64,000 nucleotides of DNA from NCBI GenBank assembly GCA_963722295.1, contig CAVRLB010000002.1, positions 248,001-312,000 of the forward strand, in the 5' to 3' direction. The stretch is from Brooklawnia sp032229645. Its GTDB lineage: Bacteria > Actinomycetota > Actinomycetes > Propionibacteriales > Propionibacteriaceae. Numbering within the stretch: position 1 is the stretch's first letter; each line of letters opens with the position of its first letter. The position numbers were made by a program, and so were the translations under genes. Below the pieces are notes generated by a model. It saw nothing but the letters and a program-made list of their open reading frames with translations, ran no database searches and was not told the DNA's origin. Below are positions 1 through 8,522 of this stretch, piece by piece.

Positions 1-87
1 GGCACCCTCGTCTGCGCCGAGGTGCCACTGCGTCTTGCCGACCGCCTGCCGACCGCGGGAGAGGGGACGCCATGGCCGGTCCGGTAA
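1..87 (+). CDS. sensor histidine kinase, C-terminal end (partial)
   Basis: An open frame enters from the left edge and stops with TAA at 85-87, overlapping the response-regulator start by 16 bases. The visible residues include GTLVCAEVPLRLAD. The pattern G-T-x-V-x-x-E-V-P-L resembles the last beta strand of the HATPase domain of NarL-partner histidine kinases. With the next gene it would form a two-component pair that phosphorylates the regulator. Only 28 residues are visible, so the call rests on this short motif and the position immediately before a response regulator. Confidence 0.5.
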   Translation, partial: GTLVCAEVPLRLADRLPTAGEGTPWPVR

Positions 88-728
88 CCGTGATGGTGGT
101 CGATGACCACGCGCTGTTTCGCGATGGCTTGGTGGCACTGATCGGACGCTGGCCGGAGTTCACGGTCGTGGGATGCGCCGCCGACGGTGAGGAAGCAGTC
201 ACACTGGCCCGCCGACTCCGGCCGAATCTGGTGCTGATGGACGTGCGAATGGCCGGTTTGAGCGGGGTCGAGGCCACCCGTCTGATCACGATGAACGACG
301 CGAGCGTCCGGGTGGCGATGCTCACCGCGTCCGCGTTGGGTGAGGACATCTATGACGCGCTGCGCAGTGGCGCTCACGGCTACCTCAGCAAGGATGACTC
401 AGCGGACCGCATTCACGAGTCGCTCGAAGGATTGGTTCGGGGCGAAACCGTGCTGTCCTCGACCATTGCCGCGCGTGTGCTCGCGGAGTTCGGCGTACCG
501 CTGCCATCCTCCGCGCGTTCGACCGGCGCCGCTGAACGCCTCACCTCGCGGGAACGCGACGTGCTCCGATTGTTGGTGGATGGGCTCTCGAACGAAGAGA
601 TCGGTCTTTCGCTACACCTGTCCGAGGCAACCGTCAAGAAGCATTTGGGCAGCATCATGACCAAACTGCACGTCCGCAACCGAGTCCAGGTCGCCGTCTA
701 TGGGGTCCGGAAGGGGATCGTGGAGTAG
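72..728 (+). CDS. NarL/FixJ-family response regulator
   Basis: 218 residues. The N-terminal receiver domain (about 5-120) has the acidic pair DDH near the start, the phospho-acceptor Asp in LVLMDVRM, the Thr of MLTAS and the Lys of YLSKDD. A C-terminal LuxR-type HTH (about 155-215) contains LTSRERDVLRLLVDGLSNEE and the recognition segment SEATVKKHLGSIMTKL. It is a cytoplasmic transcription factor controlled by phosphorylation, presumably by the kinase ending at 87. Starting at ATG 72 gives a complete receiver domain. Target genes are unknown; the fix-like operon downstream on the same strand is one possibility but nothing in the sequence proves it. Confidence 0.93.
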   Translation: MAGPVTVMVVDDHALFRDGLVALIGRWPEFTVVGCAADGEEAVTLARRLRPNLVLMDVRMAGLSGVEATRLITMNDASVRVAMLTASALGEDIYDALRSGAHGYLSKDDSADRIHESLEGLVRGETVLSSTIAARVLAEFGVPLPSSARSTGAAERLTSRERDVLRLLVDGLSNEEIGLSLHLSEATVKKHLGSIMTKLHVRNRVQVAVYGVRKGIVE

Positions 729-863
729 CCAGTCGGCTACCCGTCTCGACCCGAACGGTGCTAGTGCGTGCGTCGCCCGTTCAGCAAGACTGCCTACGTG
801 CCGGCGTGAACATACTCCGGGCATCGGTCGAGGCGCGATGTAGCGCGGGATTGGTTTGCGATC

Positions 864-1586
864 ATGAAAGTAGTAGTCGCCTACAGGTGGGCGCGAGACG
901 CTGGCGCCGCGCGGGTGTCCGGCGAAGGAACAGTCAGTTGGGCCAACCAGAAGCGGACAGCGGGCGACGACGACCACGCGGCAGTGGCGACAGCGCTGGC
1001 GCTGGCGGGTTCGGACGACACGGTGGGCGTGACGATCGGCGAGGGCGACGCTAGCTGGGCATTGGCTCGCGGTGTCGCTCGAGCGGTGTGCGTGAGCGAC
1101 GCCCCCCTCGTCGACGATGACGTCGCCACGGCGGCCAGTCTCGCCGCCGGAATCGGTACGGTCACCGGCCCAGAGGTTGTCGTGATCGGCGACAGCGAGG
1201 CCCACCCGGGGGTGGCTTCGGCACTGGCAGGATTCCTTGGCTGGCCGGTGGTGTGCGGCGCCCTGAACGCCGTCCCCGCGGACGACGGCATCGAGGTGAC
1301 CCGCAAGATCGACGACCGCGAGGAGACGATCCAACTGCAACTGCCGGTTGTGATCGGAGTGTCCGCCGCTTCGGCTGAGTCCCGCACGCCCGGCATGAAG
1401 GAACTCCTTGCAGCGCGCAAGCGCCCCGTGACGGCGGTGACCCTCGCCGAGCTCGGCACCTCGGTCGGCTCGACCCTGGTGGTCGCGGGCACCCGGCGCC
1501 CGGAGCGCACAATCGCACAGATCTTCTCCGGGGACGATCGGGTCGATCAGTTGGTGGCAGCGCTACGCGCGGAAGGAGTGGCGTGA
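864..1586 (+). CDS. fixA: electron transfer flavoprotein beta subunit (FixA-like)
   Basis: 240 residues beginning MKVVVAYRWARD, the usual ETF-beta N-terminus. The Rossmann-like alpha/beta fold spans the whole chain, with the segment TGPEVVVIGDSEAHPGVAS near the middle. ETF beta pairs with ETF alpha (next gene, overlapping by 4 bases) to carry electrons via FAD. In FixABCX complexes FixAB either bifurcates electrons from NADH to quinone and ferredoxin or passes electrons to FixC. The FixA reading, rather than a generic beta-oxidation EtfB, comes from the following fixB, fixC and fixX. Length is slightly under the usual 250-260 residues. Confidence 0.85.
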   Translation: MKVVVAYRWARDAGAARVSGEGTVSWANQKRTAGDDDHAAVATALALAGSDDTVGVTIGEGDASWALARGVARAVCVSDAPLVDDDVATAASLAAGIGTVTGPEVVVIGDSEAHPGVASALAGFLGWPVVCGALNAVPADDGIEVTRKIDDREETIQLQLPVVIGVSAASAESRTPGMKELLAARKRPVTAVTLAELGTSVGSTLVVAGTRRPERTIAQIFSGDDRVDQLVAALRAEGVA

Positions 1587-2506
1587 TGAGTGACGCGAAC
1601 TGGGTGATAGCGACCCGCCTCAACGGACTGGCGGCAGCCGTGGCAATCCTTCGGGATCTCGGGCGGGTATCGGTGCTTGTCCTCGGCGATGCCGACCTGG
1701 CGCAGCGGGCCGCCGGCACAGGCGCCGAGCGAGTCGCGTGGCTGAACCCCGGCGACGACGCGCCCGCTGATGCATATGCGGCCGCAGTCGGATCGCTGCT
1801 GCACGCGGAACACCCGTCCGTGGTGGCGGCGACCAGCGATCCGTCAGGCCGGGCGCTGCTGGGCGCGGTTGCCGGACGGCTGGCAGCATCGGTGGTCGCC
1901 GGAGTGCGGCAGATCCGCGTCGGCGGGGCCGGCCTGCTGCTCGATCACGCGATCCTCGACGGTGCGGTTATCGAGACGGTGTCCACCTCGGGTCCGGTAG
2001 CGATCACCGTCGGCGTTCCCGACGAGAGCGTTCCACCGGTGTCCGGCGGCGTTCCCGAGATGCTCGAGCTGAGCGCTTCCCCGGCGCGCATTCTGGCGCG
2101 ACGCGCCGGCGAGCAGACCTCCGGCGTGCGGGACGCCGCGCGCGTCGTGTCGTTCGGACGCGGCCTGAAGCGCAAGGAGGACGTGGACCTCGTCCGAGCG
2201 CTCGCCACGGCGTTGGACGCCGAACTTGCCTGCTCGATGCCCGTGGCCGACGACCTGGGCTGGCTCGAGAAGAGCCGCTATGTCGGACGCTCCGGACAGC
2301 GCATCGCGCCCAGGCTCTATCTGGCGGTCGGAATCTCCGGTGCCCCGCAGCATCTGGAGGGCATAAGTGGGGCGAAAGTCGTCGTCGCCATCAATTCCGA
2401 CCCCGACGCGCCGATCTTCCGGGCCGCTCGCTACGGCATCGTGGCCGACCTGTACGACGTCGTTCCCGCGCTCACCGCGGCACTGACCGGCCAGGGACGC
2501 CCCTAA
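1583..2506 (+). CDS. fixB: electron transfer flavoprotein alpha subunit (FixB-like)
   Basis: 307 residues. The N-terminal alpha/beta domain is followed by the conserved FAD-binding half containing VVSFGRGLKRKEDVDLVRAL, GWLEKSRYVGRSGQ, the stretch LYLAVGISGAPQHLEGISG and AINSDPDAPIFRAARYGIVAD. These are the ETF-alpha FAD signature blocks. The start overlaps the fixA stop (ATGA arrangement), so the two are translationally coupled, as expected for subunits of one heterodimer. The protein holds the FAD that exchanges electrons with FixC or the other flavoprotein encoded in the operon. Confidence 0.9.
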   Translation: MMSDANWVIATRLNGLAAAVAILRDLGRVSVLVLGDADLAQRAAGTGAERVAWLNPGDDAPADAYAAAVGSLLHAEHPSVVAATSDPSGRALLGAVAGRLAASVVAGVRQIRVGGAGLLLDHAILDGAVIETVSTSGPVAITVGVPDESVPPVSGGVPEMLELSASPARILARRAGEQTSGVRDAARVVSFGRGLKRKEDVDLVRALATALDAELACSMPVADDLGWLEKSRYVGRSGQRIAPRLYLAVGISGAPQHLEGISGAKVVVAINSDPDAPIFRAARYGIVADLYDVVPALTAALTGQGRP

Positions 2507-2553
2507 GCCAACACATCCACTTGCAACAACGCACCTCAACGAGAGAAGGAAAG

Positions 2554-4011
2554 ATGTCCGAACAGTTCGACGCGAGCTACGACCTCGTCGTCATCGGAGG
2601 CGGCGGTTCCGGCCTGTCCGCCGCAGTCCAGGGGGCTAAGAACGGCCTGTCGGTCGCGGTCCTGGAGAAGATGGATCAACTCGGCGGCAACACCGCTTTC
2701 GCCGAAGGCCACGCCGCCTTCGAGTCCGATGAGCAGGCCAAGCGTGGCATCTCGGTGACCAAGGAGCAGGGCTTCCGGGCCCTCGTGGACTACTCCCACT
2801 GGAACGCCAAGCCCGCACTGGTCGCCCGCTACGTGGAGAACGCCGACCAAACCGTCGTGAAGATGAGGGGAGAAGGTGTCGTTTACGAGAACGTCCTCGT
2901 GATGGAGTCCGACGAGGGGCTGCCCACCTGGCACATTCCGGAAGGGCTGATGTCGGGTCTGGTCCAGGTACTGGTGGCCAGCTGCCGGCGGCTCGGCGTG
3001 GACATGTTCCTGGAGACATCGGCCAACAGCCTCGTAAAGAGCAGCGACGGTGCTGTTATCGGGGTCATCGCCGCCGACAACGACGGGCAGCAAGTGCGGG
3101 TCGGTGCCGGCGCGGTTATCCTCGCCAGCGGAGGCTTCGGATCCAATCCCGAACTTCTCGGCAGGTACAGCTCCTACACCCATCCCGAGTTGATCGCCCC
3201 ATTCGGCAGTGCGTGCGCGACCGGTGACGGCCTGGCGCTCGCCGAGGAGGCCGGCGGGCACCCGTTCCATGCCATCGGCACCGCCCTGCTGGGCCCGCTG
3301 ATGCCGGGAAAGACCATCACCTCGCACTCCAACTGCGCCGGACTCCAGCCCTACTACTGGGCTGACGCCCACGGCCGCCGATTCTGCAATGAAATCGTGG
3401 CGCTGAACTTCGGCCACGCCGGCCAGACCATCGCCCAGACCCCAGACGGATATATCTGGACGATCCTCGACCAGGCGCAGATCGACCACCTCGCCGAGGA
3501 CGGCTGCGAGATCGGCATGGGCAGGTACATCGTCGCCGGAGCGAAGCTGGAACTGCTGCCTGCCGAACTGGAGCAGGACGTCGCTGCCGGCACCACCGCC
3601 TTCCGCGGTCAGACTCTGGAGGAGTTGGCCGCCGCGATCGGGGTCGAGCCCGCCGGTTTCCTCGCCGACATCGACGAGTACAACCAGTCGTGCGCGGCCG
3701 GGATCGACGAACGGTTCATGAAGATCGAGCACCTGCGTCCCCTCTTGCAGGCCCCGTTCTACGCGCTGCGCATGCAGCCGGGGGTTCTGGTCACCACCGG
3801 TGGTATCGACATCGACGAGTACATGCGGGTAATCGATGCCGACGGGAAGCCGATCACAGGCCTGTACTCGGTGGGCTGCGACGCCGGCGGACTGTACGGC
3901 GAGTCCTACTGCATGACGGTCAACGGCGCCTCGGCAGGATTCGCGCTTACCTCTGGCTGGCTCGCAGCCGACCACGCCGCCGAACTGGTCGCCGGCCGTC
4001 AGCCGGCCTGA
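2554..4011 (+). CDS. FAD-dependent reductase, fumarate-reductase/ketosteroid-dehydrogenase type
   Basis: 485 residues from ATG 2554, chosen over an upstream TTG because GAGAGAAGGAAAG provides a ribosome site just before it. The N-terminal FAD dinucleotide motif YDLVVIGGGGSGLSAAVQG is followed by GGNTAFAEGHAAFES; near the C-terminus are TTGGIDIDEYMRVIDADG and YGESYCMTVNGASAGFAL, which close the FAD site in the FAD_binding_2 family. Relatives reduce fumarate, urocanate or other enoates, or dehydrogenate steroids. The substrate cannot be read here. Its place between fixB and fixC suggests it exchanges electrons with the Fix complex instead of membrane quinol. No signal peptide or flavin-transfer domain is visible. 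Confidence 0.85.
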   Translation: MSEQFDASYDLVVIGGGGSGLSAAVQGAKNGLSVAVLEKMDQLGGNTAFAEGHAAFESDEQAKRGISVTKEQGFRALVDYSHWNAKPALVARYVENADQTVVKMRGEGVVYENVLVMESDEGLPTWHIPEGLMSGLVQVLVASCRRLGVDMFLETSANSLVKSSDGAVIGVIAADNDGQQVRVGAGAVILASGGFGSNPELLGRYSSYTHPELIAPFGSACATGDGLALAEEAGGHPFHAIGTALLGPLMPGKTITSHSNCAGLQPYYWADAHGRRFCNEIVALNFGHAGQTIAQTPDGYIWTILDQAQIDHLAEDGCEIGMGRYIVAGAKLELLPAELEQDVAAGTTAFRGQTLEELAAAIGVEPAGFLADIDEYNQSCAAGIDERFMKIEHLRPLLQAPFYALRMQPGVLVTTGGIDIDEYMRVIDADGKPITGLYSVGCDAGGLYGESYCMTVNGASAGFALTSGWLAADHAAELVAGRQPA

Positions 4012-4018
4012 CCGACCT

Positions 4019-4049
4019 GGGTGCCGTCGCCGACAAAGCGACGGCACCC
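4019..4049 (+). terminator. 12-bp perfect stem-loop between reductase gene and fixC
   Basis: Arms 4019-4030 and 4038-4049 are perfectly complementary (GGGTGCCGTCGC and its complement) around a 7-base loop. There is no following T-run, and the fixC ribosome site starts about 10 bases later. This is more likely an mRNA-stabilising or attenuating hairpin that sets the relative expression of upstream and downstream genes than a full terminator. Confidence 0.55.
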
Positions 4050-4071
4050 GGCCACTTTCAAGGAGAGATTG

Positions 4072-5367
4072 ATGGACGACGAAGAGTTCGACGTCATCGT
4101 TGTGGGCGGGGGCGTGGCGGGTAGTGTCGCCGCCCACCAGCTCGCGTCCGGCGGCCACTCGGTTCTGCTGATTGAGCGGGGCAACGAGCCCGGGGCCAAG
4201 AACCTGTCGGGCGGCATCTTCTACTGCCACGTGATGGAGCAGGTGTTTCCCGACTTCGTCGAACAGGCACCCGTGGAGCGCCGGATCACGCGGAACTGCA
4301 TCAGCCTGTGCAACGAGTCGTCCTACGTCAACATCGACGCGTGGGACGCGCGGCTCGCCGAGCCTGTCAACGCCGTCAGCGTGCTGCGCGCCCGGCTCGA
4401 CCCGTGGTTGGCGGAGCAGTGCGAGTCGGCGGGCGCCATGGTGATGCCAGGTGTCCGTGTCGATTCCCTGGTAATGGAAGGCGACCGGGTCGTCGGTGTC
4501 CGGGCCGGAGAGGATGAACTGCGGGCGAAGATCGTGATCGCCGCCGACGGAGTGAACTCCTTCCTCGCGCAGGATGCTCAGATCCGTGCCAAGGAGCCAC
4601 CGCAACATCTGGCGGTAGGGGTGAAGTCCGTGATCGGCCTATCCCGCGATCTGCTCGAAGCACGGTTCCGGCTCGGGCCCGATGACGGGGCGGCCTACGC
4701 GATCGTCGGCGACGCCACCCAGGGAGTGGCCGGCGGCGGGTTCCTTTACACCAACCGCGACTCGGTCTCGGTGGGTGTCGTACTGCGACTCGATGATCTG
4801 GCCGCCAGCGGACTGGCGTCGTCGGACATTCACGACCGCTTTCTCGAACACCCGGCGATCTCCGGCCTGATAGCCGGCGGCGAACCGTTGGAGTACGGCT
4901 GCCACCTGACGATCGAAGCTGGACCAGCGATGACCAGCCACGACCTCAGCCGTCCGGGGTTGCTTATCGCAGGAGACGCCGGCGGCTTCACCCTCAACAC
5001 CGGCTTCACCATCCGTGGCATGGACCTTGCGGCCGGATCGGCCATCGCCGCGGCCACCACTGCCGCGGAAGCGCTGGCCGCCGGGGATTTCTCGGCTCAG
5101 GCTATGGCCCGCTATCGACACCACCTGGACAGCAGCTTCGTCGGCGCCGACCTGAAGACGTATGCCAAGGCACCGGCCTTCCTCGAACACCGCGAGCTGT
5201 TCCGCGATGTCGGACTGCTCGCCTCGGATGTCATGTACCGGATCTTCGATCTGGACGGTACTCCGCGCCAGCATCTCATCGCTTCGGCTCGGCAGGCCGT
5301 CGCTGACTCGCCGATGTCCTTGTGGTCGTTGGCCAAACTCGGGTTCGCCGGAGCGAGAGGACTGTGA
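4072..5367 (+). CDS. fixC: FixC-like electron transfer flavoprotein-quinone oxidoreductase
   Basis: 431 residues from ATG 4072, preceded by AAGGAGAG. The FAD motif FDVIVVGGGVAGSVAAHQLA is followed by LLIERGNEPGAKNLSGGIFY, a hallmark of FixC/ETF-QO proteins, and later VIAADGVNSFLAQD and LLIAGDAGGF. FixC takes electrons from FixAB and passes them to quinone or, through FixX, to ferredoxin-type acceptors at the membrane face. The stop overlaps the fixX start (TGATG). Length fits FixC (about 430) and not full ETF-QO (about 550), because the iron-sulfur domain is encoded separately by fixX. Confidence 0.9.
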   Translation: MDDEEFDVIVVGGGVAGSVAAHQLASGGHSVLLIERGNEPGAKNLSGGIFYCHVMEQVFPDFVEQAPVERRITRNCISLCNESSYVNIDAWDARLAEPVNAVSVLRARLDPWLAEQCESAGAMVMPGVRVDSLVMEGDRVVGVRAGEDELRAKIVIAADGVNSFLAQDAQIRAKEPPQHLAVGVKSVIGLSRDLLEARFRLGPDDGAAYAIVGDATQGVAGGGFLYTNRDSVSVGVVLRLDDLAASGLASSDIHDRFLEHPAISGLIAGGEPLEYGCHLTIEAGPAMTSHDLSRPGLLIAGDAGGFTLNTGFTIRGMDLAAGSAIAAATTAAEALAAGDFSAQAMARYRHHLDSSFVGADLKTYAKAPAFLEHRELFRDVGLLASDVMYRIFDLDGTPRQHLIASARQAVADSPMSLWSLAKLGFAGARGL

Positions 5368-5657
5368 TGAATCCCATCGGAAGCGTGCCCGACCGACTCG
5401 CCCGCAATCACTACGACCTCGATGAAGGGCAATCCCATATCGAGGTGGACCAGGATCGGGCCAGGGCCACCGGCGCTGGACCACTACTGGAACGGGTCTG
5501 CCCCGCCCACGTCTACCGAGCCGAGCCGGATGGCTCTGTCGGCGTGGAGTACGCAGCCTGCCTTGAATGCGGCAGCTGCCTGGCGATCGCACCAGCGGGG
5601 GTGCTGCGCTGGGTCTACCCCCGGGGCGGTCAGGGCGTGGCCTACCGGCTCGGCTGA
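5367..5657 (+). CDS. fixX: FixX ferredoxin-like protein
   Basis: 96 residues from ATG 5367, overlapping the fixC stop by one base. Cysteines lie in ERVCPAHVY and AACLECGSCLAI, followed by LRWVYPRGGQGVAYRLG, the conserved FixX C-terminus. These cysteines are expected to hold one 4Fe-4S cluster. The protein partners FixC and supplies the iron-sulfur centre that larger ETF-quinone oxidoreductases carry internally. Translational coupling with fixC agrees with a tight complex. Confidence 0.9.
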   Translation: MNPIGSVPDRLARNHYDLDEGQSHIEVDQDRARATGAGPLLERVCPAHVYRAEPDGSVGVEYAACLECGSCLAIAPAGVLRWVYPRGGQGVAYRLG

Positions 5658-5813
5658 AGCGTTGTTCTCCCGAAGCATGGCCGGCCCGCAGCTTGTCGGC
5701 GCACCGTTCAGCGTCGCAGTCCCAGAGTTCGGCGAGCGAACTCCAGAACAATAACCCGGGCAGGCGCCCCGGCGTCTGAACGCACCACGTCACCACAAAG
5801 AGAGGTACGGAAT

Positions 5814-7319
5814 ATGAGAATGCTCAACCCTGCCGAAGGTGCGCCGACGGCTACCCCCACCGCCTACGCCGGCCTGGATCAGATCCTTATCGGAGCCGAG
5901 TGGGTGGCCGGCTCCTCGGCCAAGAGGATCATGGATGCCGATCCCTACACGGGCCAGACGCTGCTTGAGTTCCAGTTGGCCGGTCGCGATGATGTTGACG
6001 CGGCCTACGCGGCGGCTCAGGCTGCCCAGCGAGATTGGGAGTTGTCCACCCCGTCGCGCAAGCAGGCAGTCTTCCTGGCCGCCGCGGACATCATGCGCCG
6101 CCGTCACGACGAGATCATCGACTGGTTGATTCGCGAGTCCGGAAGCACCGTCATCAAGGCGGAGATCGAGTATCAGGCAGGACTGGCCGAGTTCACGCAG
6201 GCAGCGTTCTTTCCGTACCGCGTGCGGGGAGAAGTCCGGCCCTCGGACACCCCCGGCAAGGAGAACCGCGTGTACCGGCAGGCGCTCGGTGTGGTCGCCG
6301 TGATCAGTCCATGGAACTTCCCGCTGGTGCTGACATTGAGGTCTGTGGCACCCGCGATCGCGCTCGGCAATGCCGTCGTGCTCAAGCCGGCATCCGACAC
6401 GCCGGTCACGGGAGCGAACCTGATCGCCAAGATCTTCGAGGAGGCCGGCCTACCATCGGGCGTCCTGAACACGGTTGTCGGCTCGGGTAGCGAGATCGGC
6501 GACTACGTCGTGGAACATCCCACACCGGCACTGGTGTCTTTTACCGGTTCGACGCCGGTCGGGAAACGCCTCGCCGCGCTTGCCACAGGTGGAGTGCGGC
6601 TCAAGCGGGTTGCCCTGGAACTCGGTGGCAACGGGCCCTTCGTGGTTCTGGACGACGCCAATGTTGCGCGGGCTGCGAAGACCGCCGTATTCTCGCGGTT
6701 CCTCCATTCGGGGCAGATCTGCATGAGCACGAACCGCATCATCGTGGACGACTCGATCTACGAAGAGTTCGTCGACGCGTTCGTGGCCCATGCGTCAGCA
6801 CTTACAGTCGGCGATCCCAGAAACCCCGCAACTATCGTGGGGCCTGTCATCAACCAGGCACAGCTCGACAGCCATCTGAAACGACTTGAAACCGCTCGGG
6901 ACGAGGGCGCTCGACAGGTATTGGGCGGCGAACCGAATGGCCTGGTTCTGCCACCCTGGGTCTTCGCCGACTACCCCAGTGACGGTGTCCTGTTCCAAGA
7001 GGAGTCATTCGGGCCGATCGTCCCGGTCGTGCGGGCATTCGGCGAGCAGGATGCCCTCCGGCTGGCCAACGACAACGACTTGGGTCTTTCTTCGGCCGTC
7101 TTCACAGGCGATGTCGATCGCGGAGTTCGTTTCGCCCAGCAGGTGCAGGCCGGCATGACCCACGTGAATGATATCGGCGTCCAGAATGAGATCGTCGCTC
7201 CGTTCGGAGGAGAGAAGAACTCGGGACTTGGGCGGTTCAACGACGAATGGATCATCGAGGAGTTCACCCGTACGCACTGGATCTCGGTTCAGCACACGCC
7301 AGCGGCTGCCTCCGTCTGA
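5814..7319 (+). CDS. NAD(P)+-dependent aldehyde dehydrogenase
   Basis: 501 residues, ATG 5814 preceded by AAAGAGAGG. ALDH-superfamily landmarks in order: SPWNFPLVL (nucleotide binding), SFTGSTPVGKRLA, catalytic Glu in LELGGNGPFVVL, catalytic Cys in HSGQICMSTNR, and EESFGPIVPV. The C-terminus AFGGEKNSGLGRFNDEW resembles benzaldehyde/salicylaldehyde dehydrogenase relatives. It oxidises an aldehyde to an acid, yielding NAD(P)H. Co-direction with the fix operon, 156 bases downstream, suggests it could supply reductant or act in the same catabolic route; the substrate is unknown. It is the last chromosome-like gene before the accessory region. Confidence 0.9.
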   Translation: MRMLNPAEGAPTATPTAYAGLDQILIGAEWVAGSSAKRIMDADPYTGQTLLEFQLAGRDDVDAAYAAAQAAQRDWELSTPSRKQAVFLAAADIMRRRHDEIIDWLIRESGSTVIKAEIEYQAGLAEFTQAAFFPYRVRGEVRPSDTPGKENRVYRQALGVVAVISPWNFPLVLTLRSVAPAIALGNAVVLKPASDTPVTGANLIAKIFEEAGLPSGVLNTVVGSGSEIGDYVVEHPTPALVSFTGSTPVGKRLAALATGGVRLKRVALELGGNGPFVVLDDANVARAAKTAVFSRFLHSGQICMSTNRIIVDDSIYEEFVDAFVAHASALTVGDPRNPATIVGPVINQAQLDSHLKRLETARDEGARQVLGGEPNGLVLPPWVFADYPSDGVLFQEESFGPIVPVVRAFGEQDALRLANDNDLGLSSAVFTGDVDRGVRFAQQVQAGMTHVNDIGVQNEIVAPFGGEKNSGLGRFNDEWIIEEFTRTHWISVQHTPAAASV

Positions 7320-7324
7320 GCCCT

Positions 7325-7466
7325 GCCACCTGCCAGAATCGAACTGGAGACCTACGCTTTACGAGGCCATCCTGCCGCCATTGGCAGGTAGTGAAACCTA
7401 CCGAATTCGCTAGTGAAACCGGGTTTCACCAGTCGGATCGAGGTGGCTTCTGTTGGCAGTTTTCGG
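7325..7466 (-). repeat. attachment-type direct repeat, left copy, with tRNA-Thr(CGT) 3' half
   Basis: About 142 bases nearly repeat 23658-23800 in the same orientation. On the minus strand 7325-7365 reads as the 3' half of a tRNA: anticodon loop CTCGTAA (anticodon CGT, threonine), a T-arm with TTCGATT, and acceptor AGGTGGC. The 5' half does not fold as a tRNA, so this is a fragment and not a functional gene. Integrases commonly use the 3' half of a tRNA as their core site. The repeat sits exactly at the change from chromosome-like genes to accessory DNA. Confidence 0.6.
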
Positions 7467-7619
7467 ACCTCTCAAGGATTTTTTGAGGTTTTCAGAAGGA
7501 CCCGGATTCCCGGTGTTTTGATGGTTGCTCCTGTGTCATCAGCCTATCGGAATGGCGATCGGAATCGGAATATAGAGCCCGTTGGTGATCGACGAACAGA
7601 GGCCGAGGTTGGGTTCCCA

Positions 7620-7766
7620 GGCAGTCACTGCATGCACTCGAAGGGCTGCTGGCGCGCATCGCACTCTCCGAGTACCGCACCGACTTCGTCGTGAACGGCA
7701 GCGTTCTGCTCGCCGCAGTCGCGGCCTTCGCTGACCCGGTTCTATCCACCACAACAGCAGGATGAT
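7620..7766 (+). pseudogene. fragment of AbiEii-type nucleotidyltransferase toxin
   Basis: A frame without its own start reads RQSLHALEGLLARIALSEY, then RTDFVVNGSVLLAAV and ends at TGA 7764-7766. The pattern (E-x-L-L-x-R, short spacer, F-V-x-x-G-x-x-L-L) resembles the N-terminus of AbiEii nucleotidyltransferases, where FVLKGG is usual. The rest of the gene is missing. The cognate-type AbiEi protein is encoded at 11901, so this may be debris of an AbiE pair. Identification rests on a short match. Confidence 0.4.
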
Positions 7767-7774
7767 GGAAGCGC

Positions 7775-8074
7775 TCAGCGCCTATCGAGTCGCGCCCAAC
7801 TCTGCGCGTCATGGAGCACCGCCACAACTTCGATCAAGTCAATGTCATCGAAGACGCGGTACCAGACGTGATACGGGAAAACTTGAGTCTTGACATTGCG
7901 AAGCTCCCGGTATGCGATCCTGGGAAGTAGTGGGCGCTGCCGAATGATCTCGACGGTAGCGTTGAACCTGGCCTCGAAGCGTTCGACGTCGTGCGGCGCA
8001 GCGGCGAGATACCAATCAATCGCGTGATCGTACTCTTCGTCCGCGAGACGAGTGAAGACCAGCTGGAAGCTCAC
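7775..8074 (-). CDS. RelE/ParE-family toxin
   Basis: 99 residues beginning MSFQLVFTRLADEEYDHAIDW. The RelE/ParE fold is indicated by the helical pair followed by the strand segment PRIAYRELRNVKTQVFPYHV, then WYRVFDDIDLIEVVAVLHD and a C-terminal basic tail. Relatives cleave ribosome-bound mRNA or inhibit gyrase; which applies here is unclear. It is encoded downstream of and overlapping its antitoxin (ATGA), the usual order. The gene appears intact. Confidence 0.85.
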   Translation of the reverse strand: MSFQLVFTRLADEEYDHAIDWYLAAAPHDVERFEARFNATVEIIRQRPLLPRIAYRELRNVKTQVFPYHVWYRVFDDIDLIEVVAVLHDAQSWARLDRR

Positions 8075-8301
8075 GCGCTCTTCTTCGCCTCAGCGATCTT
8101 CGTCCGGGTCCGATCCCTGATGGTCTCCCACGGAACCCGTTGCTCCGGGTGAGCATCGGCGTCAGCAATCCGAGCGTCCAACAGGGCGGCAAGGTTCGGT
8201 GTGACCTCGACAGGAAGGGAGTCATCGATCGCATCACGAAGCTCGCGGCGCGCGACATCATCAAGTCGCATCACCCGCTCTAAGAGATCCTGGTCCACCA
8301 T
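8071..8301 (-). CDS. antitoxin of RelE-type module (addiction module component)
   Basis: 76 residues from ATG 8301, with MVDQDLLERVMRLDDVARREL at the N-terminus and IRDRTRTKIAEAKKSA at the C-terminus, typical of small helical addiction-module antitoxins paired with ParE/RelE toxins. The start is supported by a -10 hexamer TATGCT ending 6 bases upstream (8308-8313), suggesting leaderless expression; GGAG also lies close by. The IS21 element has inserted about 45 bases upstream of that -10, so upstream regulation may have been altered. The antitoxin should bind and neutralise the product of the overlapping toxin gene. Confidence 0.8.
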   Translation of the reverse strand: MVDQDLLERVMRLDDVARRELRDAIDDSLPVEVTPNLAALLDARIADADAHPEQRVPWETIRDRTRTKIAEAKKSA

Positions 8302-8522
8302 GACTCCAGCATAATCGCAGCAAGCGATGAGGATACGTGGAGGCTCGCTTCCCTTCGGTGAGTATTCGGTGTTCTGAGCGCCGTTGTTATTGCGGGTGAG
8401 CGCCACTTGCTCGTTGGCGAGTGTGGCGTGGTTGAGCGCCGCCTCGTATTGGTGTTGAGCGCCGCTTGGTTTCTAGGCTCCTTCTGCCGTGTGCAGTCTC
8501 ACGCGGCAGAAGGAGTATCAAG

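Noticed and set aside
2536..4608. 690-codon minus-strand frame opposite the flavoprotein and fixC genes
   Set aside because: A typical long antisense frame of high-GC DNA; the plus-strand frames encode clear enzymes.
864..5657. Nitrogen fixation function from the fix gene names
   Set aside because: No nif genes are present; FixABCX-type complexes also serve other electron-transfer roles.
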